NCBI GenBank assembly: GCA_900696645.1
Contig: CAADGV010000032.1
Location: 52,716-116,715 of the forward strand
From: an uncultured Chlorobiota bacterium
Lineage (GTDB): Bacteria; Bacteroidota; Ignavibacteria; UBA10030; UBA6906
Direction of reading: 5' to 3'
DNA: 64,000 nt
Of this stretch, positions 45,627 through 54,346 are shown piece after piece. A model generated the notes under the pieces. It was not told the origin of the DNA. It saw only the letters and a list, made by a program, of their open reading frames with translations, and made no database searches. A program made the translations under genes and the position numbers. Every line of letters starts with the position of its first letter. Position 1 is the first letter of the stretch.

Positions 45627-48600
45627 TTACTTTCTAAACACTTTCCCATCATCAGAAACAGTCCACAACTTTCCGTCTTTCAGATACATCTTCTGCATTT
45701 CCGGGAGTGTGAACGGACGGGAACCTAATCTCCCGAAAACGCTTACTTGATTTCCGCTTTCATCCACCGCCCGGTCACGATCCATCCCCTTCGAAATCGA
45801 CAATGCCCGGCCGGGTGTTTTGCGCGAAGCAATCAGAACGGGGGCAGGAGCCGGACTGAACCCCAAGTAACCGGGAACGGTTTTGGGAGATGTCAGTTGA
45901 ACTACCCGCAATCCGTTTTTACCGTCGGCAACGTAGGCAAAGAGGCTTGCATTCGTTGATGCAACTTTCACTCCTTGCGCATCGTTGATTTGCCCGTCCG
46001 CGGTAAAAATCTTCTCCAACTTCATCTTTTCCGGATTCTCGACATCGACGATTACGAGTCCCTGCCGTCCCGCTGCAACGTACGCGTACGTTCTCGCAAC
46101 GTACACATCATTGGCGCCCTGCAAAACCAGCGTACCTCCTGCAACAGGTTTCGGATCCTCATTGTTGGTGAGATCGATGCTCTTCACGCCTTCTTCATCG
46201 CAGACAAAAGCATATCGAAACTGAACGGCCACAGCTTTCGGGTTACGAATGAATGGTGCGCCAATCTCTTTCACAATGCGAGGTTGCAGCGGATTCTCGA
46301 TATTCACAACCACAATTCCCCTGTCAGCACAGATGTAGACGTAGTTCCCTGCTATCGTCAAATTGACGGCGCCGTTGAGCACGCTGTTGGGATTGAATGT
46401 CAGCGCCCTGTCCAGAAAGTTATTCCTCGGATCGGCATCGACAAGATTCATGACATCGACGAGAATCAGCCCTTCATATTTGTCCGTTACATAGGCGTAA
46501 CTGTACAACGGATGCAACGGGCCCTGCTCTTGATTCTCGGGCCTGACTTTCCGTCGTGTGTCGATCGGCATGTTTGTCGGCAATGCAACGGCAGTTGCGT
46601 ATTTCGTTTTGACGCGAGTATTCTGTCCGAGCGGAGAAACGGGAGCCGTCACGATGCGTTCGGAGTATCCTTTGTTGTCGATGTTCGCAACATCATACAC
46701 ACGAAAACCGTCGTCGCCGCACGCTGCATAGAGATACTCTCCGCGAAGTTCCGCTCTCAAGACAGTCCCGCTGTGAGAGTACGCCGCTTGCAAATTTTTC
46801 TTGCTACTGAGATGTGATTTATAATAGTCGGGAAATGCCAGACTGTGCAAGTAACTTCCGATAACGGCTTGCGGTTCGTCTCCCTCTGTCACCTGAACGG
46901 CCGCTACGCCGCCATTGCCGGCCGCAACATAAGCGTACTTGCCCATGAAGTTGACGAAGTTCGTTCCCTGAAGAAACAACTGGGCAATCCACGCGTTGTT
47001 ATCGTTCTTCGATGACACGTGGCAGTCCGTGCAGGTCCGGGTTTCCGTCGAGCGAACCGTATGCGCAAAATGCGGATTGAATGCCTGACTGCTGAAACCG
47101 GGCGATGAAATCGGCGCCTGCTGGTTGTAAATCTGCTCACGATTTGCATTTACAGAACTGAGAATCAGCGCGCTTGATGAACGTACGGTCGTTATCTTGC
47201 TTCCCTTCGTCGTCCCTGTCAGGCCAAGCATGTAGCCGTCATCGCGCAACACTTGGGGATTGTACGTCGTCCAGTTGCGCGAGACCTCACCTTCATAGTG
47301 ATTCATCTGCTTTTTCCAATTCGCCTGTTGCGGAAGGTGACATCCGAAGCAGTTGGTAATCCACGACGTGTGGCAACTCTGGCATTCCATTTTTTTGTAT
47401 GAGTGCGCAAACAGGTTTTCATCCGTACCCGGCTTGCCGACTGTGCCATCCTTCATCATCAAATGAGCGGCTTCCGCTTTGGCGTTATAGGCCTTCGATT
47501 CCTTCGTATGAAGGTCAACCGTCTGCAAAACTTCCCACTGCAGTGTATCGACAAGCGAGGAACGCTGCAGGATTCTTCCTCCCGACTTTCTGAACCGGCG
47601 CTCGCTGAAAGGTGTGTAGAGATCAGCGAGATTCGTACCGCCCGAAGGCGCCGCAACTCCGGATGTTCGCAGCGTTGCTTTTTCAGAGAACGTGCCATGG
47701 CAATCTACGCATTGAATTTCTACTGCGTTGTGAAACTCGCCGACCAATTTGCCGCTGCCGTGATTGTCCTGCTTGAAGTGACAATCAACGCAATGCATTC
47801 CTTTTTCAAGATGAATATCCTTCAAATGAACAGCCTTTTGTGCATTCTTGCTTGCAGGAGTGGGAATCGTCGGCGCAGCCCCTTCAACCGGAACAACACC
47901 CTCGAACTTGTACGGGGCGTTGAACGGAATAATGTTGCCATCTTTGTCAAGCAGATTTCCTTTCCTGTCTTTCTTGAACACGGCTCTGAAAACCCAGCCG
48001 TGCCCGTGATAGTCAGAGAATTGTGTGTGCGAGAGTTGAGGATTCAACTCGCTCGTCTTCGCTAGAAATTCATAATTGCTCCAGTTTCCTCTCAACACCG
48101 CTTCTTCCGGATTACCGGAGAGAATGGCGAACGCCTCAGCGTCCGAAGGATATTTCTGCTGCTTCGGATACATCAACTCGCCGTCGGTTTCGTAATCCCA
48201 CATTTGAAAACCGAGGTATGTATTCACGAACGAATTCGGCTGGTGCATGTGACAACTCATACACTGGCTTGAAGGAATCGACCTTGTGAATTGGTGTTTG
48301 ATGGGATGACCCGAAGCCGATTTCGAAATTGTCGTGTCGGTTGTTTGCGACTGGCCGCGGTTGCCGAACTTTGCGTACGGTCCCGCATTGAACGGCGAGC
48401 GATCATTAGCATATACAACGTGACAACCCGTGCATCCGCTGGAGCGGTAGTCGCCGGGATGATCATTCGTCCCAAGAAAAGAAAGATGCGGATCGTTCAG
48501 TCGTGTTTTGTGGATATTGAGAACGGGCGAACTGATGCGAAGCTGCGTGCCCGGTCCGCGGTCACTCAGCTTGTTGTCGGGCCTGCCCGGCTCTTCAAAC

Positions 48601-49304
48601 GGATTTGGGATTCCAATTTCTGACGGATTGATGCGGGGGACTTTTCCGCCCCGTTCAAAACTCCTGAAGTTATCCGGCGGCTGCGTAATTTCCCACCGGG
48701 GAAGCGGCAGAAGAAACGGAAGAATTCCTTTCTTCTCCATCTCCTCTTGTGTCGGTGCCGGAACGGTATTGATGCGTTGCGGCTTTCCATCCCGACTGTA
48801 ACTTTCTCCGAGGATGTAAGTCTTGACAGGCAGAATGCCGTTGTTATACGCTGCTCCGCCCCACAACAGTGCCGAAGTCGTCATCATGCTTTTCTGCACG
48901 TTGCGCACAATAGGATCGGCGGTGGTGTTGTGGCACGGGCCGCATGCTTTTTCTGCTGCACGCAAATCTCCCGGATTGACAAAGCGAACGAACTCGGGAT
49001 ATTCTTCATTGAGAAGAGTATATGAACGTTGTGGATTTGCCGCTGACTTCCAGCGATTCGGGAAACGCGGTTTCACATGTCCGGCCTCTTGCGTAGTGAC
49101 GTCGGCATTTCCGCCGTGGCAGTCTGTGCATCCCAACTTCACCGCGGTGTTCTTGTGCATCGGCTCGATGCCGCCGTGGCACGTGACGCATCCTCTGCTC
49201 TTGCGGTCAGCATCGGCTTGCGATTGGCGCATGAGATCGGCTTCCTGCGCGTTCCCTGCCGAAACGAGAAGCATCAACCCGAATATGTATTTCATTCGTT
49301 GCAT
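45627..49304 (-). CDS. Decaheme cytochrome fused to LVIVD-type beta-propeller
   Basis: 1225 aa. A signal peptide (MKYIFGLMLLVSAGNAQ, after MQR) leads a long cytochrome region (about 38-760). It has ten CxxCH motifs: CVTCH, CTDCH, CGPCH, CTGCH, CMSCH, CVDCH, CVDCH, CQSCH, CFGCH and CTDCH. The C-terminal 400 residues are repeats of the form YAYVA.G..GL.IVD(V/I).NP (for example GNYVYICADRGIVVVNIENP), a LVIVD-type propeller usually seen in surface proteins. ATG at 49304 or 49295 gives equivalent signal peptides. It lies nine bases after the barrel gene stop. A periplasmic or outer-face terminal cytochrome is likely. Confidence 0.9.
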   Translation of the reverse strand: MQRMKYIFGLMLLVSAGNAQEADLMRQSQADADRKSRGCVTCHGGIEPMHKNTAVKLGCTDCHGGNADVTTQEAGHVKPRFPNRWKSAANPQRSYTLLNEEYPEFVRFVNPGDLRAAEKACGPCHNTTADPIVRNVQKSMMTTSALLWGGAAYNNGILPVKTYILGESYSRDGKPQRINTVPAPTQEEMEKKGILPFLLPLPRWEITQPPDNFRSFERGGKVPRINPSEIGIPNPFEEPGRPDNKLSDRGPGTQLRISSPVLNIHKTRLNDPHLSFLGTNDHPGDYRSSGCTGCHVVYANDRSPFNAGPYAKFGNRGQSQTTDTTISKSASGHPIKHQFTRSIPSSQCMSCHMHQPNSFVNTYLGFQMWDYETDGELMYPKQQKYPSDAEAFAILSGNPEEAVLRGNWSNYEFLAKTSELNPQLSHTQFSDYHGHGWVFRAVFKKDRKGNLLDKDGNIIPFNAPYKFEGVVPVEGAAPTIPTPASKNAQKAVHLKDIHLEKGMHCVDCHFKQDNHGSGKLVGEFHNAVEIQCVDCHGTFSEKATLRTSGVAAPSGGTNLADLYTPFSERRFRKSGGRILQRSSLVDTLQWEVLQTVDLHTKESKAYNAKAEAAHLMMKDGTVGKPGTDENLFAHSYKKMECQSCHTSWITNCFGCHLPQQANWKKQMNHYEGEVSRNWTTYNPQVLRDDGYMLGLTGTTKGSKITTVRSSSALILSSVNANREQIYNQQAPISSPGFSSQAFNPHFAHTVRSTETRTCTDCHVSSKNDNNAWIAQLFLQGTNFVNFMGKYAYVAAGNGGVAAVQVTEGDEPQAVIGSYLHSLAFPDYYKSHLSSKKNLQAAYSHSGTVLRAELRGEYLYAACGDDGFRVYDVANIDNKGYSERIVTAPVSPLGQNTRVKTKYATAVALPTNMPIDTRRKVRPENQEQGPLHPLYSYAYVTDKYEGLILVDVMNLVDADPRNNFLDRALTFNPNSVLNGAVNLTIAGNYVYICADRGIVVVNIENPLQPRIVKEIGAPFIRNPKAVAVQFRYAFVCDEEGVKSIDLTNNEDPKPVAGGTLVLQGANDVYVARTYAYVAAGRQGLVIVDVENPEKMKLEKIFTADGQINDAQGVKVASTNASLFAYVADGKNGLRVVQLTSPKTVPGYLGFSPAPAPVLIASRKTPGRALSISKGMDRDRAVDESGNQVSVFGRLGSRPFTLPEMQKMYLKDGKLWTVSDDGKVFRK

Positions 49305-49313
49305 TGAAGAACT

Positions 49314-50993
49314 TCAGTATGTGAACGCGAACCCGACGGTTCCGGCATACAGCATGTCCCCTCTTTCATAGATATCTTTGAAGCCGGCAAGCGGCGAGAA
49401 CGCCGAGAATCCGAGTGTAATGATCGCATTGTTGTTCAACAACGGACGATACATAATGCCAAGACTTGCCTCCAACCCGATTTGTTTGTGAATGGCATTC
49501 TGATTCAGAAAATCAACAAGAACACCGGTGTCAACGAAACGGAGATAGGTCAGATTGAGGGATGTCTTGATTTTAGGAGTGAGCTCGGCGTCGTATCCTG
49601 CATTCAGCAGAATGAGTCCCGGATTAACGAAGTTGGCTTGCCCTTCAAGTTTGCTGCTGCGCAGCGTAGGCAGAAAACTGAGCTTCTGCACAAGTCCCAC
49701 CCCCTGCAACCCGATGCGCTGCAGTTGCCAGTAACTGAACGCGCCTCCTGCAAAGAACGGAGCATCAAGAATTGCATCAAAGCCCTTTCCTGCATCATCG
49801 GCGATATCGTCGTCGCCTGAGGCATAGAGGCCCGAAATCTTGAAGCGCTGCCAGTCATCATCAACCGAGAGTTCGAGCGCCGCCATTTGTGCATTGATAG
49901 TGATTTTCTTTCCTGCGAACGAATTGAAATCATCGGTGCCGAACACCTGATAGAACGCATGCGTGATATTCAGCCAATCGAAATGGCCGTCTCCCGCCCA
50001 ACCGACATAGTATGCTTTGATCTCATGCGGTTTCACGTTGCCGGCCAGCGCGGGGCGGACAAGAAATCCGTTATCGTCGTAATGCGTGCCGGGTTTGTCG
50101 TGATTGTAATGAAAACTGAATTGAGTTGTGTAGCCGAGCGCCCACCAATCTTGAATGTAAATGTTCGCTATACCGACATCCTGATTGCGCCGGTCGAACA
50201 CGGTATTCAACTCACTGTTTGTTTCCTTCTCTAACATCGGCAGGTAGATGAGATTCCACTGAATCCGGTTCGCGTTGAGATTCCCGAACAGTCTCGCCCC
50301 GAGATTGAAGTCACTGAAAAGGAATCCTCTGAAATCGCTTGAGAATTTCTGAATTCCGACCTTCAACGAAACAAAGTCATATCTGTCGCTCACATCGAAC
50401 AGATGTTTCTCGACAAACAACTCTTGAAATCCGATATGATTTTCCGTCCTCGTGTCACCTTTCCGGACGTTGATGTTCAGCCCGTTGAACTCTTTCAATT
50501 GCGTGAAATTCAGATTGAAGACGGCAGTTGCCTTCACCTCCCAATCACGCGGACGAAATGCTGTCTGACCGCCGTACAGTTCAACGGAGAGTCTCGCAAA
50601 TGAATTGTTGACGAGCCTGTTATTCTCTCCAAAGAATACATCTCCCAACGGCTCACGCGTGCTTATGCCGATGGGAGTCGGGTTGCGGAGGATTTCAAAG
50701 ACATTCTCGGCAGTTGCCATGAGAATCAGGAACGTATTCTGTCCGGCAATCGGGTAGTCGCCCTTGAGGATATTCTGATTGTACGGATCGGCGGCGCTTC
50801 CCTCGACAGTGTACTCGGAAGCAGGCGAAACAATTCTCCAACGATCTTCAATCACTTCGAAGTCCTTTAGTGCAGGTTGTTTTGCAGCAAGTGTATCAGG
50901 ATTAGATGTTGGGGTTTGAGCAGCCGATTGGATGCAGCTCAAGAAAGCAGCCGCGAGAATCAACACACTTTTGAGCAGAAGAGTATGCTTCAT
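49314..50993 (-). CDS. Outer-membrane beta-barrel, probable partner of the decaheme cytochrome
   Basis: 559 aa. A signal peptide (MKHTLLLKSVLILAAAFLSCIQSAAQ) is followed by many alternating strands (FRPRDWEVKATAVFNLNFTQ, YDFVSLKVGIQKFSSDFRGF, WALGYTTQFSFHYNHD) and a terminal aromatic (VGFAFTY). No family name comes to mind. Its place directly ahead of a ten-heme secreted cytochrome recalls porin-cytochrome conduits, but sequence alone does not show that they interact. ATG overlaps the upstream stop (ATGA). Confidence 0.75.
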   Translation of the reverse strand: MKHTLLLKSVLILAAAFLSCIQSAAQTPTSNPDTLAAKQPALKDFEVIEDRWRIVSPASEYTVEGSAADPYNQNILKGDYPIAGQNTFLILMATAENVFEILRNPTPIGISTREPLGDVFFGENNRLVNNSFARLSVELYGGQTAFRPRDWEVKATAVFNLNFTQLKEFNGLNINVRKGDTRTENHIGFQELFVEKHLFDVSDRYDFVSLKVGIQKFSSDFRGFLFSDFNLGARLFGNLNANRIQWNLIYLPMLEKETNSELNTVFDRRNQDVGIANIYIQDWWALGYTTQFSFHYNHDKPGTHYDDNGFLVRPALAGNVKPHEIKAYYVGWAGDGHFDWLNITHAFYQVFGTDDFNSFAGKKITINAQMAALELSVDDDWQRFKISGLYASGDDDIADDAGKGFDAILDAPFFAGGAFSYWQLQRIGLQGVGLVQKLSFLPTLRSSKLEGQANFVNPGLILLNAGYDAELTPKIKTSLNLTYLRFVDTGVLVDFLNQNAIHKQIGLEASLGIMYRPLLNNNAIITLGFSAFSPLAGFKDIYERGDMLYAGTVGFAFTY

Positions 50994-52609
50994 TGAATTT
51001 CGGGCTGGCGTGGAAACTTGACGTACGGAAGACGTACACCCTGATAGTAGAACTGATCGGAACGAATGTTCGGCGGCGGTTCGAATCCCGAGGCGCCTGC
51101 GGCGGCAATCAAATCATCCTGATCAACTCCATCGCCGCTGATGCCGATAGCACCGACAAGTTGGCCGTTCTTGTACAGAGGAATCCCACCGGGAAAGATG
51201 GTGACGCCGTTGCCGCGGTTCGGGCCAAACGTCGGAAGACCTTGGGCAAGCAAGCGGAATTGGTACGTGAAGTTTGTTCCTTCAAATAGCGGGCCCGGGC
51301 CTGTCCGGTTGCCCAACGAATCCCTGTCAATCCCCGGCGGAAAAAAATCCTGCGCAAGAAAACCGATTGCACGGGTTGTTATGGCAAGGGGAGAATTGGA
51401 AGAGAGGCCGAGAATCGTTCTTATTCTCTGACTGAATTCGGTGTTATTTTGAGGATTGGGATTGTTCGGGTTGCTGAACACAAGGGCAGTGCGGGCTTTT
51501 TGGACACAGACATCATAGCTGAAAATAGTCGCATCCGGGGTTCGCCAGATACCGAGAACGGATCCATCCACATCAACAACTGAAATGAAAACCTGCGATG
51601 CCGCGCCCACCGGTCGGCGGATTGCAGCGCGGGTTCGTTCAGCTTGAGTCTTCGCTTGCACGACAATCGACTGAACCTCGGCAGCCGTCAACATCGATCC
51701 TCCAACAATCGGAAAATCAAATCCGCCACCCAGCAACACTTCGCCTTCGTTCGGAAAACGTTGCGCAGGAGTCGCCCGAATAGGATAGTCGGTATCAACT
51801 GATCCCAGTGCAAGCGCTTGAGCAAACGTCAGCGAGAAATTTCCGGCAGGCGATTCGGCGGTAGCGTAGAGGAATCTGATTCCGTCAATAAAGATTCGAT
51901 CTCCTCTTCGATCATCAGGTACGGAGTAGCCAAGAACGGCGCCAAGGGCAATTACTTCATCGGAACTGACTCCCGTGCAGAGTGATTGCTTGAATTGTGA
52001 TTCGGCTCCGATCACGCCGATGCCTCCTGCAAGACAATCACCTTTGTAGATGGGAATACCACCGGGAAGATCATTCAGCGCGTTGCCGTTCGGCATGATG
52101 TCGCTGCCGGGCAGATTGGACAAACCAACGCCGAACAATGGTCCGCCGGGAGCATTTGCGACACCGGGCGGAAAGTGCGAACGCGTAATGAAACATGCAG
52201 TTGTTGTCGAAAAAGCGTGCCCGTTGCTGCTGAGAAACGCAGCCGTACGTGCCTTGCGGATGCACGTATCAACAGTTGTTATTTGAACCGGGATATTGTT
52301 GACTGTAAGCGGCGCAGAAACAAACCGGGCGCCGGTCATTCGGAACACACCGAGGATATTTCCTTCCCGGTCAGAGACGGCAATGGTGACTCTTTGATTG
52401 AGACGCTGTGCTTGTTCGACTGCGCGGGAAATGAGTGTTTCAACTTCGCTTTGAGAAAGAAACGGCGTGCAGACTTGGGCAGATGAGGAAGGGTTCTGAA
52501 TCGTGTCGCAGGATGACACAAACATAGAGGGGAAAAGAAAGAACCCAGCTCTAAGCAATGCTGCCAATCGGCTTCGAACCGGAATGAACTTGTTGGCAAC
52601 TCCGTGCAT
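50990..52609 (-). CDS. Lipoprotein with two GlcG/HbpS-type domains
   Basis: 539 aa. A lipoprotein signal ends at SMFVSSCDT. Two tandem GlcG/HbpS-like domains (about 50-290 and 300-535) each show AVxQAxxxxxxVxIAVxDxxGxxLGVxRxxxA-type strands, a C-IRKARTA/CVQKARTA helix and a late GGIPLYKNGQLVGAIGISG loop. HbpS of this fold binds heme and senses redox stress, but several GlcG proteins have no known ligand. It is the first gene of the operon. ATG at 52609 follows AGGGGAG; starts upstream at 52627/52672 have no comparable site. It may scavenge or hold heme for the cytochromes below, which is an inference. Confidence 0.8.
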   Translation of the reverse strand: MHGVANKFIPVRSRLAALLRAGFFLFPSMFVSSCDTIQNPSSSAQVCTPFLSQSEVETLISRAVEQAQRLNQRVTIAVSDREGNILGVFRMTGARFVSAPLTVNNIPVQITTVDTCIRKARTAAFLSSNGHAFSTTTACFITRSHFPPGVANAPGGPLFGVGLSNLPGSDIMPNGNALNDLPGGIPIYKGDCLAGGIGVIGAESQFKQSLCTGVSSDEVIALGAVLGYSVPDDRRGDRIFIDGIRFLYATAESPAGNFSLTFAQALALGSVDTDYPIRATPAQRFPNEGEVLLGGGFDFPIVGGSMLTAAEVQSIVVQAKTQAERTRAAIRRPVGAASQVFISVVDVDGSVLGIWRTPDATIFSYDVCVQKARTALVFSNPNNPNPQNNTEFSQRIRTILGLSSNSPLAITTRAIGFLAQDFFPPGIDRDSLGNRTGPGPLFEGTNFTYQFRLLAQGLPTFGPNRGNGVTIFPGGIPLYKNGQLVGAIGISGDGVDQDDLIAAAGASGFEPPPNIRSDQFYYQGVRLPYVKFPRQPEIQ

Positions 52610-52663
52610 CAACTCCCCTTGTATCATGGACGGATTGTGGTGCGTGACAAAGAACTTGGCTAC

Positions 52664-52692
52664 ATAGTACAATTCGCATCACAGAAAAGCAA
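52664..52692 (-). promoter_or_regulatory. Sigma-70-type promoter of the cytochrome/phospho-signalling operon
   Basis: On the minus strand TTGCTT (52692-52687) is followed after exactly 17 bases by TACTAT (52669-52664). The predicted start near 52657 leaves a leader of about 48 bases to the GlcG-type lipoprotein ATG. No equally good promoter is seen inside the following genes, most of which touch or overlap. Confidence 0.6.
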
Positions 52693-52727
52693 GATGGCTT
52701 AAGAATCCTTGTTAGCTGCAGCACGCG

Positions 52728-52756
52728 TTGATTTTGGACAACCAAGTTCATATATT
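52728..52756 (+). promoter_or_regulatory. Sigma-70-type promoter of tRNA-Ala
   Basis: TTGATT at 52728, a 17-base spacer, and TATATT at 52751. Predicted start near 52763, nine bases before the mature tRNA 5' end. It is divergent from the promoter at 52664-52692, with 35 bases between the two -35 boxes. Confidence 0.65.
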
Positions 52757-52771
52757 GAATCGGTTTTGCAC

Positions 52772-52844
52772 GGGGCTGTAGCTCAGCTGGGAGAGCGCGT
52801 GAATGGCATTCACGAGGTCAGGGGTTCGATCCCCCTCAGCTCCA
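52772..52844 (+). tRNA. tRNA-Ala (GGC anticodon)
   Basis: 73 bases without an encoded CCA. Acceptor stem GGGGCTG / CAGCTCC (one G-U), D-arm GCTC-AGCTGGGA-GAGC, anticodon stem CGTGA / TCACG with loop ATGGCAT (anticodon GGC, reading GCC), and T-arm AGGGG-TTCGATC-CCCCT. Discriminator A. All stems pair. Confidence 0.97.
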
Positions 52845-52929
52845 CGAAACGATCGGGGTTCTGCGCCGAAGGCGCCCGCCTGCCGGACGGACAGGCATCC
52901 GCCTCTGGCGGAGATCCCCCTCAGTTCCA
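52845..52929 (+). repeat. Palindromic element flanked by a copy of the tRNA-Ala 3' end
   Basis: The last 17 bases of the tRNA gene (52828-52844, GATCCCCCTCAGCTCCA) recur at 52913-52929 with one change. The 68 bases between consist largely of three hairpins: GCGCC-GAA-GGCGC (52863-52875), GCCTG...CAGGC (52878-52896) and TCCGCC-TCT-GGCGGA (52898-52912). The tRNA terminator follows the second copy. This looks like a small inserted element with a duplicated tRNA end, or the scar of an integrated element. Confidence 0.7.
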
Positions 52930-52934
52930 TATTT

Positions 52935-52958
52935 AAGGGAAGAGAGTCTTCCCTTTTT
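52935..52958 (+). terminator. Rho-independent terminator of the tRNA unit
   Basis: A perfect 9-bp stem AAGGGAAGA / TCTTCCCTT with loop GAG, running into TTTGCTTTT. Placed just after the palindromic element, it should end the tRNA-Ala transcript. Confidence 0.85.
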
Positions 52959-53024
52959 GCTTTTCTGTCGAACTCTTTTGTCGTGATTTGTTGTTGTCAA
53001 GGGTAGGTTGAACAGTTTTCAGTT

Positions 53025-53459
53025 ATGATCTGCTTTCAAAAATCACTCATACGCGTTGCTTGTCTTGTTCTGGCAACTGGTTCAGTGTTGGCAGGTTGCA
53101 AGAAAGATGAAGGCATTATCGGGCCCGACGGCAGCCCGTCCGACGTGATCTTCCCGACAACCAACATAAGCTACTCGCAACACGTTCAGCGGCTTTTCAG
53201 CCAGACGTGCATGTACGTCGGATGTCACAGCCAGGCGGAGCCGGCCGATCAACTGAAGCTTGACACGTATGAGAACCTGAGGTATGGCGTCCGCGGATTG
53301 CCTGTTGTTATTCCGGGTTCACCCGAAACAAGCGAATTGGTATTTCGGATTGAAGGAAGAACCGGGCAGCGCATGCCCCCGAATACGACAAACCCTCTCA
53401 ATCAAAATCAGATCAATGGCATCCGAACGTGGATTGCTGAAGGTGCCTTGAAAAACTGA
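53025..53459 (+). CDS. Small lipoprotein with a single cytochrome-c-like CX4CH motif
   Basis: 144 aa. A lipoprotein signal ends at VLAGCKKDEG. The mature part begins NISYSQHVQRLFSQTCMYVGCHSQAEPADQLKLDTYENL, resembling the IF...C..CH...A..L.L....L pattern of planctomycete-type (PSC) cytochrome domains. It ends with RMPPN...NQINGIRTWIAEGAL, also typical of that family and containing the probable Met ligand. The Cys pair is four residues apart (CMYVGCH) rather than two, so heme attachment would be non-standard. It is the only protein gene on the plus strand between 5.5 and 63.9 kb and converges on nadK with five bases between stops. Confidence 0.75.
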   Translation: MICFQKSLIRVACLVLATGSVLAGCKKDEGIIGPDGSPSDVIFPTTNISYSQHVQRLFSQTCMYVGCHSQAEPADQLKLDTYENLRYGVRGLPVVIPGSPETSELVFRIEGRTGQRMPPNTTNPLNQNQINGIRTWIAEGALKN

Positions 53460-53464
53460 AGTTG

Positions 53465-54346
53465 CTACTCTCCCTGCCTCACATCTTTCCCCCACAAGAG
53501 CTTTCCCCTTAACACTTCATAGTATGATCTGTCCACACACTTCACAAGCCGTAGCGTGTGATTTGCTTTCTTGATGAATATCTCGATTGGCGGCTCCAGT
53601 ATTCCGGTTTCCTGGCCGTCGGCGGAGAGCAACACTTCATTGGCAGTTGCATACGCGACAACACGAATCGTATCGGTATCAGGAACAATAAGAGGGCGCC
53701 CGCTGAGCGTATGCGGAGCAATCGGCGTAATGCCGATGACGTTTGACGTTGGCGTGACTATTGGCCCTCCGTTGGAAAGCGCATACGCTGTTGAACCTGT
53801 CGGCGTGGAGATGATCAGGCCGTCGCCTCTGTATGTTACGGCAAATGTTCCGTTGATGTAGGTTTCGACATCCATCACGCGTGCCGAGCGCGATTTATCC
53901 ACCACAATGTCATTCACGCCGTACAATGTTTGACCCGGCAACGACGGCGATGTCGCTTCCAGTACCATCCGTTCTTCAACGTGATAGTTGTTCGCGATAA
54001 CATTCTTGATTGAAGTCTCGAGCTCATCCGGAGCAAACTCGGCAAGGAATCCGAGCTTTCCGAGATTCACACCCAGAATTGGTGTGCTTTCGGTCCCCAC
54101 CGTCCGCGCAGCCGAAAGAATGGTTCCGTCTCCCCCCATCGCAATGACAATATCAACCCCTTGAACGCACTCCGCATGATTACGAGTCTCGACTGTTCCA
54201 AGCTGAACATTCTTGCTCTTCAGCAACTCGACAAGCTCACCATCGATCACGAACTCGACGCCCGAGCGGTTGAGTGTATCGACAAGCAACTTCACCACAC
54301 CTGGAAGTTCGTGCTTCGACCGGTTCCCGATTATTCCGAATTTCAT
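53465..54346 (-). CDS. nadK: NAD kinase
   Basis: ATP-dependent phosphorylation of NAD to NADP; 293 aa. Motifs are GGDGTILSAART, the conserved LGVNLGKLGFLAE, NDIVVDKS and the glycine-rich DGLIISTPTGSTAYALSNGGPIV. Length is normal. ATG overlaps the upstream DUF1844-type gene stop by four bases (ATGA). Confidence 0.96.
   Translation of the reverse strand: MKFGIIGNRSKHELPGVVKLLVDTLNRSGVEFVIDGELVELLKSKNVQLGTVETRNHAECVQGVDIVIAMGGDGTILSAARTVGTESTPILGVNLGKLGFLAEFAPDELETSIKNVIANNYHVEERMVLEATSPSLPGQTLYGVNDIVVDKSRSARVMDVETYINGTFAVTYRGDGLIISTPTGSTAYALSNGGPIVTPTSNVIGITPIAPHTLSGRPLIVPDTDTIRVVAYATANEVLLSADGQETGILEPPIEIFIKKANHTLRLVKCVDRSYYEVLRGKLLWGKDVRQGE

Noticed and set aside
45975..46817. Plus-strand frame of 280 codons
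   Set aside because: Antisense to the propeller part of the decaheme protein; no signal peptide, domain or promoter.
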